A stretch of 14,991 bases of DNA from JBCCTX01 sp039197765 (GTDB lineage: Bacteria; Bacteroidota; Bacteroidia; J057), in contig JBCCTX010000186.1 of the NCBI GenBank assembly GCA_039197765.1, positions 1-14,991 of the forward strand, written 5' to 3'. Numbering within the stretch: position 1 is the first letter of the stretch; every line of letters starts with the position of its first letter. Below the pieces are notes generated by a model. That model ran no database searches, was not told the origin of the DNA, and was given only the letters and a program-made list of their open reading frames with translations. Shown piece by piece: positions 6,364 through 12,179 of this stretch. The position numbers and the translations under genes are program-made.

Positions 6364-7824
6364 ATGAACCAGCTACTCCTTACCCCCCTTTTTCTTTTTT
6401 TCCTGTGGGCCGTTTCTTGCTCCTCAGTAAAGGAAGAACCTACTTCCTCCAAGCGTCCCAACATCTTGTTTATTGCCGTTGATGACCTTCGTCCTGAACT
6501 CAACTGTTTTGGCCGTTCTCATATACATTCTCCTCATATTGATCGCTTGGCTGCTGAAGGGACTATTTTTACCCGGACCTATTGTCAGGTTCCAGTTTGT
6601 GGTGCCTCACGGGCAAGCCTCCTATCGGGAGTCAGGCCTACTGCGCAAAGATTTTTGACCTACTATACCCGCCTGGAAGAAGATTTCCCAGGTATTCCCA
6701 GCCTGCCTCAATATTTAAAGCAGAATGGATATATATCCCTTTCTCGGGGAAAGGTTTTCCATCATGCAGATGACCAAACTGACGCATGGACGGAAGCGCC
6801 CTGGAATCCCCCCATGCAGAACCCTAATTACGGTTGGTTTGATTACGTAGCGCAAAGTTCTCTTGACGTTGTAAAAGCTCACCCTGACTTTGAGCCAGGA
6901 GGAAAATGGAAAGGCATACGAGGGCCTGCCTTCGAATTTCCAGATGTGCCTGACAGCTCTTACAAAGATGGAAAGTTAGCCTTAAAGGCAATCGAAGATC
7001 TTGAGCAATTGGCTACTCAAGGACAGCCTTTTTTCTTAGCCTTGGGCTTTTTGAAGCCCCATCTTCCCTTTAATGCGCCGAAGAAATACTGGGACTTGTA
7101 CGATCCTGATTCGATTCCTTATTCTCCTAATAATTTTCGACCAAAGGATGTGCCAAATGCCGCTATTCACAATTCAGGTGAATTGCGCAATTATGGATTG
7201 ATTCCATCTAAAGGACCGGTTTCTAGGGATACCGCACAACTGCTTACCCAAGGCTACTATGCCTGCATCAGTTATACAGATGCTCAAATTGGTCTTGTAA
7301 TGGATGCGCTGGAAGAAACAGGGTTAGCGGAAAATACCATTGTAATCCTGTGGGGAGATCATGGATGGAACCTGGAAGATCACACCATGTGGTGCAAGCA
7401 CGCCAACTTTGAAACTTCCATGCGGGCCCCTCTAATCATCAAGGCACCTGGCTATGGCGTTGGGCAACAAACGAGCGCTTTAACAGAGTTTGTAGATATT
7501 TATCCAACCCTTATAGACTTGGTGGGACTTCCTCAGCCGCAGCATTTGCAAGGCCAAAGCCTAACGCCCTTACTTTCGCAACCCAATCAATCGGTTAAAT
7601 CAGCTATATACAGCCGATTTAATAAGGGAGAGAGTGTCAAAACAGACCGCTATGTGTATACGGAATGGATAGACCCGGAAAATCAAGCGGTTTATGCACG
7701 AATGCTATATGACCACGAAAATGATCCCTTAGAAAATGTCAATGTTGCAGAAGAGGCCGATTACCAAGGGGTTCGAGAGGAGCTGAGCGCTTTGTTACAG
7801 GTGCATAGAAGGGAAATTGAATAG
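6364..7824 (+). CDS. type I sulfatase, iduronate-2-sulfatase-like lipoprotein
   Basis: The enzyme hydrolyses sulfate esters, probably on a polysaccharide or glycan, at the cell envelope. The 486-residue product has a lipoprotein signal ending AVSC (Cys 19). The alkaline-phosphatase-fold core begins at about residue 29. D40-D41 are the first calcium ligands. C79 in C-G-A-S-R (79-83) is the cysteine that must be converted to formylglycine by a maturase, and D332-H333 in GDHGW form the distal metal site. The GKVFHH segment, the PNILFIAVDDLRPEL start and the KHANFETSMRAPLI block resemble iduronate-2-sulfatase and its bacterial relatives. The exact substrate cannot be read from sequence. The ATG at 6364 gives a signal without basic residues; an in-frame TTG two codons upstream (6358) would add one Arg, so that start is possible. 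No maturase or SusC/SusD genes are nearby. Confidence 0.92.
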   Translation: MNQLLLTPLFLFFLWAVSCSSVKEEPTSSKRPNILFIAVDDLRPELNCFGRSHIHSPHIDRLAAEGTIFTRTYCQVPVCGASRASLLSGVRPTAQRFLTYYTRLEEDFPGIPSLPQYLKQNGYISLSRGKVFHHADDQTDAWTEAPWNPPMQNPNYGWFDYVAQSSLDVVKAHPDFEPGGKWKGIRGPAFEFPDVPDSSYKDGKLALKAIEDLEQLATQGQPFFLALGFLKPHLPFNAPKKYWDLYDPDSIPYSPNNFRPKDVPNAAIHNSGELRNYGLIPSKGPVSRDTAQLLTQGYYACISYTDAQIGLVMDALEETGLAENTIVILWGDHGWNLEDHTMWCKHANFETSMRAPLIIKAPGYGVGQQTSALTEFVDIYPTLIDLVGLPQPQHLQGQSLTPLLSQPNQSVKSAIYSRFNKGESVKTDRYVYTEWIDPENQAVYARMLYDHENDPLENVNVAEEADYQGVREELSALLQVHRREIE

Positions 7825-7969
7825 GTAGGAAAATTTGTATTTCCGTCAGTAGCGAACCAGAAACGACCTCAAGTCGCAAACTCATTCCCTATTCTTCGGC
7901 CTTACTCCATTTAATTTCGGGTTCAAGGATCTTTTTTCCTTTTCCCAATAAGAGATGAATACCTTCAAG

Positions 7970-7990
7970 ATAGCCTATTAACAAGGCTAT
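7970..7990 (+). other. stem-loop just upstream of the S41 protease gene
   Basis: ATAGCCT (7970-7976) and AGGCTAT (7984-7990) form a perfect 7-bp stem with a 7-nt loop, followed by a pyrimidine-rich stretch (TTCTTTCACCTC). It could end transcription from the sulfatase gene weakly or sit in the leader of the protease mRNA, 19 nt before its start codon. The remaining sequence between 7825 and 7969 shows no gene. Confidence 0.35.
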
Positions 7991-8009
7991 TTCTTTCACC
8001 TCTTATCCT

Positions 8010-9644
8010 ATGAAAATGAAAACATCTGTATGTTACGCACTTATCAAAAGTGCTTTTCCCCCTTGTTTCCTTTTGCTGAGTACCCTATGCGCATTTACCC
8101 AAACCAACAATGGAATTTGGCAAACCAAGGGCTATGGATTTGTTTTTTCTATTGAAGAAGAAGAAACTACCATATTTGATGTGAGTTCAATTGCTACAAT
8201 CCCCTCTGCAGAAGGAAATACCGTGATGGATAGTTTCTTTCTCGAGGGAAGCTATTTCGGCAATTTTGCTGTTCAAGACGAACAGTTTGTTCTGCAGGTT
8301 GCTAATGGAAATGTCTTCTACCTGGAACCTTTGGATAGTCTATCTAATCTTATAGTGGAAGATCCGGAAGACCCACAATTGATTTTTGATATCCTTTGGC
8401 AAACCCACCAGGAGTATTCGGCACTACTCCATATCCTAGACCTGGATTGGGAAGCTGTCCGTGATACCCTACGTCCACAACTCACGGACTCAACTGATGA
8501 TGCGACTTTGTTCGCCGTACTGGAAGCCATGCTCGAACCCTTAAATGATGGGCATTCTGTACTAGCTGATTTTGAAAATGGGAGCTTTTATTCTGGGGGT
8601 CCTGATGCAAGTCCCTATTGGGAAGCCGAAGGCGATGGAGCAAATCTGATCAACGCTATCATTCTCAACTACTTGGAAGGTAATGTTACCCTATCGGGAA
8701 GTGGGTTTATAGGCTATGGCCCCGTTGGAGATTCCCTTGCCTATATCAATGTAGGATCTATGGATGGATATTTAGACGATGAGGACGCCACTGAAATTGA
8801 CCAGAATGAAGCTTTTAAGGTAGAAATGATAGAAGCGTTGGAGGCCATGAAAGATCAAAAAGGGCTCATACTGGATATCCGTTTCAATGGAGGGGGCTCA
8901 GACCTATTGGCCCGAACGTTGGCAAGCTACTTTACTACAGAGCGTAGATTGGCTTATACCAAGCAAGCCCGTGAAGGAGCTATCGACCAATTTTTAGACA
9001 GCATCCCCTTCTTCATAGAGCCGCTCGAAGCCATATATTTCGCAGATAAACCCATTATTGTCCTGACCAGCGATTACACTGCAAGCGCAGCAGAAATTTT
9101 GACCTTATGCTTAAACCAAATTCCCAATGTCACTACCTTAGGGGAGTCTACTTATGGTATTTTCTCCGATGCTATTCCCAAAGTCCTCCCCAATGGCTGG
9201 TTCTTTACCTATTCTGCAGAACGCTACCTCTCTCCTGAAGGAACCAACTATGAACAACTAGGGATTCCTCCTGATATAGAAGTGCAGGGGGATTCTACAC
9301 GCATCCTTACAGGTATCGATAACATCCTGGAACGAGCCATCCAAGAACTTGAGGCACTTACAACCTCCATCCAAACTGCCGAATTCTTCCAAGGTCAAAG
9401 CCGGGTATTTCCCAACCCATTTTCTGATGCTGTTAACCTAGATTTTACCTTGGCAAGGGACACTGAATTGGGATTCAAACTCTACAATTTGCAAGGACAG
9501 ATTCTGCAACAGCGTGAATCCCAGCGATATTTTCCTGGTTCTCATTCCGTTAAATGGGATACGAATTCTCTTCCAGCGGGTGCTTATTTCCTCCAAATTC
9601 ATTCCCCCGAAAGCGCTATTACCCATTCCCTTATCCGTAAATAA
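8010..9644 (+). CDS. S41-family (tricorn-type) protease with T9SS C-terminal sorting domain
   Basis: This 544-residue secreted serine protease starts with a signal peptide (hydrophobic core about 15-28, likely cleavage near TQ|TN at about 31-32). Residues about 32-125 form a beta-rich N-terminal region I do not recognise. The S41 region follows, with H182 in NDGHS, the strand motif LILDIRFNGGG at about 289-299, S359 in TASAAE as likely nucleophile, and E379 in GESTYG. The His/Ser/Glu set and the lack of a CtpA-type Lys in GEKTFGKG fit the tricorn/IRBP-like branch better than CtpA. Residues about 465-544, beginning FPNPF (467-471) and ending in a Lys, form a type A T9SS sorting domain, so the protein should cross the outer membrane by type IX secretion and be surface-attached or released. 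A strong terminator follows. Confidence 0.92.
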   Translation: MKMKTSVCYALIKSAFPPCFLLLSTLCAFTQTNNGIWQTKGYGFVFSIEEEETTIFDVSSIATIPSAEGNTVMDSFFLEGSYFGNFAVQDEQFVLQVANGNVFYLEPLDSLSNLIVEDPEDPQLIFDILWQTHQEYSALLHILDLDWEAVRDTLRPQLTDSTDDATLFAVLEAMLEPLNDGHSVLADFENGSFYSGGPDASPYWEAEGDGANLINAIILNYLEGNVTLSGSGFIGYGPVGDSLAYINVGSMDGYLDDEDATEIDQNEAFKVEMIEALEAMKDQKGLILDIRFNGGGSDLLARTLASYFTTERRLAYTKQAREGAIDQFLDSIPFFIEPLEAIYFADKPIIVLTSDYTASAAEILTLCLNQIPNVTTLGESTYGIFSDAIPKVLPNGWFFTYSAERYLSPEGTNYEQLGIPPDIEVQGDSTRILTGIDNILERAIQELEALTTSIQTAEFFQGQSRVFPNPFSDAVNLDFTLARDTELGFKLYNLQGQILQQRESQRYFPGSHSVKWDTNSLPAGAYFLQIHSPESAITHSLIRK

Positions 9645-9662
9645 CTTTCCTGTAAATAGGAT

Positions 9663-9702
9663 GTGGGAGACCCAGATAAATTCTGGATCTCCCACTTTTT
9701 TT
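9663..9702 (+). terminator. intrinsic terminator after the S41 protease gene
   Basis: GTGGGAGA (9663-9670) pairs with TCTCCCAC (9688-9695). After one mismatch (9671/9687), CCAGA pairs with TCTGG, leaving a 5-nt loop. Seven Ts (9696-9702) follow directly. It lies 18 nt after the stop codon and is the clearest one-directional terminator in the window. Confidence 0.93.
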
Positions 9703-9714
9703 AAATCCCCTTAC

Positions 9715-9722
9715 TATATTTG
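9715..9722 (+). promoter_or_regulatory. perfect TAnnTTTG -7 box for the S9 peptidase gene
   Basis: TATATTTG matches the Bacteroidota -7 consensus exactly and ends 26 nt before the S9 peptidase start codon, implying a leader of about 20 nt. No TTG is at the -33 position; that region is occupied by the end of the terminator hairpin and its T-tract. Confidence 0.6.
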
Positions 9723-9748
9723 ACACTCAACTCTAAACGCTTTGATAC

Positions 9749-11938
9749 ATGAATACCTTGGGATTAGGCTTTTGCAACGGAATATTGGTATTAAGTTGTT
9801 CCATACTTATGGCACAAACCTCTCCACAAATGAATAAAGAGGACTATCGCCGGGCGGAGTCTCGTTTGATATACAATACGGCACCGCTAGTAGATAGATC
9901 CTTTGTTCTGCCGAATTGGTTAGCGGAAGGTAGATTTGGGTATGAGGTATTGGTGCCTAATGGGAAAGAGCTCGTACTAGTCGATCCCAAAGGCCCTCAG
10001 GTTCGTAGGATGGATGCCGAAAATGTTCCCAAAAATACTACTACCGAACAATCAAAAAGTATTAATATCAGAACAGAAGTCTCCTCTCCGGATGGAAGGT
10101 ATATAGCCTTTATAAGGGATTGGAACCTATGGATAAGGGAAAGTGAATCTAATAAGGAAATACAGCTTACGAAAGATGGGGTAGAAAATTTTGGCTATGC
10201 AACAGATAATGCCGGCTGGCGGCAAAGCGATCGACCTGTACTCGTTTGGTCGCCAGATAGTCGTAAGTTGGCTACCTTTCAACAAGACCAGCGCAATGTG
10301 AGCGATATGTACTTGGTAGAGACCAAGGTAGGTGCACCTAAGTTAAAGGCCTGGAAGTATCCTTTACCAGAAGACCCCCAGGTTGCTCTACTTCATCGAG
10401 TAATTATTGAAATTGAAACCCAAAACGTCATTCGACTTAAGGTAAATTCTGACCCGCATCGTTCCTCTCTTTGTGATGATATTTATTGTGATGGAAAATG
10501 GACAGATGTAATATGGAGTGAAGATAATAACAGTCTTGCTTTTCTATCGACGTCTCGAGACCACAAAGAGACCAAACTTCGCATAGCCAATGCTGAAACT
10601 GGGGACGTTCGGGAAGTCTACCAGGAACTTACGCCTACTCAATTTGAGTCGGGAGCCAACAAAGCCAATTGGCGCTACTTACCTGAGACGAATGAATTCA
10701 TCTGGTACACCGAGCGGGAGGGATGGGGCCACTTATACCTCTATGATCTGGAAAATGGCGAAATGAAAAACCGCATTACTAAGGGCGATTGGGCCGTTTG
10801 GGATGTACTGCACCTAGATAGGGAAAAGCGGAGAATATATTTTACCGCTGGAGGCAGAGAGGCTAGAAGGGATCCCTATTTTGCCCATTTTTATGGGGTG
10901 AATTTGGATGGAAGCGAGTTAAAACTGCTAACCCCAGAAGACGGACATCACCAAATCCAAATTTCTCCAGATGGAAAGTATTTTGTGGACAATTATTCTC
11001 AACCCCATGTACCTACGGTCTCTGTCTTGCGGGATATGGATGGAGAATTGATCGTAGAACTTGAACGAGCAGATATTTCTCGGCTTATGGAAACAGGGTG
11101 GAAGCCTCCCACTCCCATTACGGTAAAATCTCGGGATGATACCTATGACCTGTATGGCCTGATGTTTACCCCCTCGGATCTGGATAGTACCCAGAAGTAT
11201 CCGGTGGTAAATTACATTTATCCCGGCCCTCAGGCGGGAAGTGTCCGAGGGAGGGCCTTTCTTCCATCAAGAAGGGATCATCAATCCCTTGCGGAATTGG
11301 GCTTTGTCGTAGTTGCCATCGATGGTACCTGTAATCCCTTGCGTTCCAAGGCCTTCCACGACGCCTGTTATGGAAACATGGCCGACAACACGCTGCCTGA
11401 CCAAATCTATGGCTTACAACAAATGGCAGAGCGCTATCCCTTCATGGACTTGGATAAAGTAGGGGTTTGGGGACATTCTGGCGGAGGCTTTGCGGCCGCT
11501 GCTGCGCTGTTCCGCTACCCCGATTTTTACAAGGTGGGCATCTCTGAATCCGGTAACCACGATAACCGCAATTACGAGGACGATTGGGGAGAGCGCTACA
11601 TAGGCCTCTTGCAACCCACAGAATCCGGGACGTCCAATTACTCCCAACAAGCCAATCAAGAATTCGCCCCCAACCTCAAAGGTAAATTGCTCTTGGCCCA
11701 TGGTGGAATGGATGATAATGTCCCTCCCTATAATACCTATTTGGTGGTGAAGGCTCTTATTGAAGCCAACAAGGACTTTGACCTGATTATCCTACCCAAC
11801 CAGCGCCATGGCTTTCGCGGTCAATCGGGGCTGTATATGATGCGCAGGCGTTGGGACTACTTTGTGAAGCACTTGAAGGGGATGGAGCCTCCCAAGGAGT
11901 ACCAGTTGGTGCGGAAGGTAGATCCGAGGACGGAGTAG
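9749..11938 (+). CDS. S9B (dipeptidyl peptidase IV-like) serine peptidase
   Basis: This exported peptidase of 729 residues belongs to the prolyl oligopeptidase superfamily. A hydrophobic signal (about 7-22, likely cleavage near MAQ|TS) is followed by a beta-propeller domain (about 50-460) with repeated SPDG/SPDS blade motifs, then an alpha/beta-hydrolase domain (about 470-715). The catalytic triad is S577 in GHSGGG, D655 in HGGMDDNV and H687 in NQRHGF. Classical DPP-IV enzymes have a DW-x-YEEE motif whose two Glu bind the substrate N-terminus. Here the matching place (D124-W125 onward) reads DWNLWIRESE and lacks the paired Glu, so strict dipeptidyl peptidase IV activity is doubtful. The signal n-region has no Lys or Arg; a TGA lies in frame two codons upstream, so no longer start exists. 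It has its own promoter-like box and ends before a bidirectional terminator. Confidence 0.92.
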   Translation: MNTLGLGFCNGILVLSCSILMAQTSPQMNKEDYRRAESRLIYNTAPLVDRSFVLPNWLAEGRFGYEVLVPNGKELVLVDPKGPQVRRMDAENVPKNTTTEQSKSINIRTEVSSPDGRYIAFIRDWNLWIRESESNKEIQLTKDGVENFGYATDNAGWRQSDRPVLVWSPDSRKLATFQQDQRNVSDMYLVETKVGAPKLKAWKYPLPEDPQVALLHRVIIEIETQNVIRLKVNSDPHRSSLCDDIYCDGKWTDVIWSEDNNSLAFLSTSRDHKETKLRIANAETGDVREVYQELTPTQFESGANKANWRYLPETNEFIWYTEREGWGHLYLYDLENGEMKNRITKGDWAVWDVLHLDREKRRIYFTAGGREARRDPYFAHFYGVNLDGSELKLLTPEDGHHQIQISPDGKYFVDNYSQPHVPTVSVLRDMDGELIVELERADISRLMETGWKPPTPITVKSRDDTYDLYGLMFTPSDLDSTQKYPVVNYIYPGPQAGSVRGRAFLPSRRDHQSLAELGFVVVAIDGTCNPLRSKAFHDACYGNMADNTLPDQIYGLQQMAERYPFMDLDKVGVWGHSGGGFAAAAALFRYPDFYKVGISESGNHDNRNYEDDWGERYIGLLQPTESGTSNYSQQANQEFAPNLKGKLLLAHGGMDDNVPPYNTYLVVKALIEANKDFDLIILPNQRHGFRGQSGLYMMRRRWDYFVKHLKGMEPPKEYQLVRKVDPRTE

Positions 11939-12045
11939 GAAGTTTGAAAGGTGGAATAAAAGAGAAAGAAAACTACAATTAATTCTTTCTGTTAAATACT
12001 AAGGAATGTGGGTTTGTCATTTGCGACCGATAGTGAATCCTTACA

Positions 12046-12075
12046 GGACATTTTTTTCGAAGGGAAAAAATGCCC
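12046..12075. other. long A/T-rich stem-loop in the convergent intergenic region
   Basis: CATTTTTTTC (12049-12058) pairs with GGAAAAAATG (12063-12072) with one G-T pair and a 4-nt loop; after one mismatch, GG (12046-12047) pairs with CC (12074-12075). No T-tract follows outside the stem. It lies about 110 nt after the S9 peptidase stop codon. The role is unknown; it may help 3'-end formation. Confidence 0.4.
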
Positions 12076-12127
12076 GATCCATTATGTTCGGGTACTTATT
12101 ATAGTTGATCCTAAGAGATTTTCCCAT

Positions 12128-12161
12128 AAAAAAAGGCCGGCTTTCTAGCCAGCCTTTTTTT
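12128..12161. terminator. bidirectional intrinsic terminator between convergent genes
   Basis: Seven As, GGC, a mismatch, GGCT, a TTCT loop, AGCC, a mismatch, GCC and seven Ts form a symmetric hairpin whose A- and T-tracts serve as the U-tract on either strand. It stands 18 nt after the stop codon of the minus-strand RND gene and about 190 nt after the plus-strand S9 peptidase gene, so it can stop both. Confidence 0.92.
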
Positions 12162-12179
12162 ACCTACACAAAATAATTT

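Noticed and set aside
3108..11938. Mobile island inserted between the minus-strand efflux genes
   Set aside because: No integrase, transposase, flanking direct repeats or tRNA edge are visible, and base composition looks similar to the flanks by eye; there is no direct evidence for transfer.
12085..12091. Another TGTTCGG, resembling the operator half-site
   Set aside because: It lies between convergent genes, far from any start, with no properly spaced inverted partner; a single 7-mer is expected by chance in a window this size.
12073..12092. CCCGA/TCGGG stem with 10-nt loop after the S9 peptidase gene
   Set aside because: A 5-bp stem with a long loop and no T-tract is weak; the bidirectional terminator downstream explains transcription stop better.
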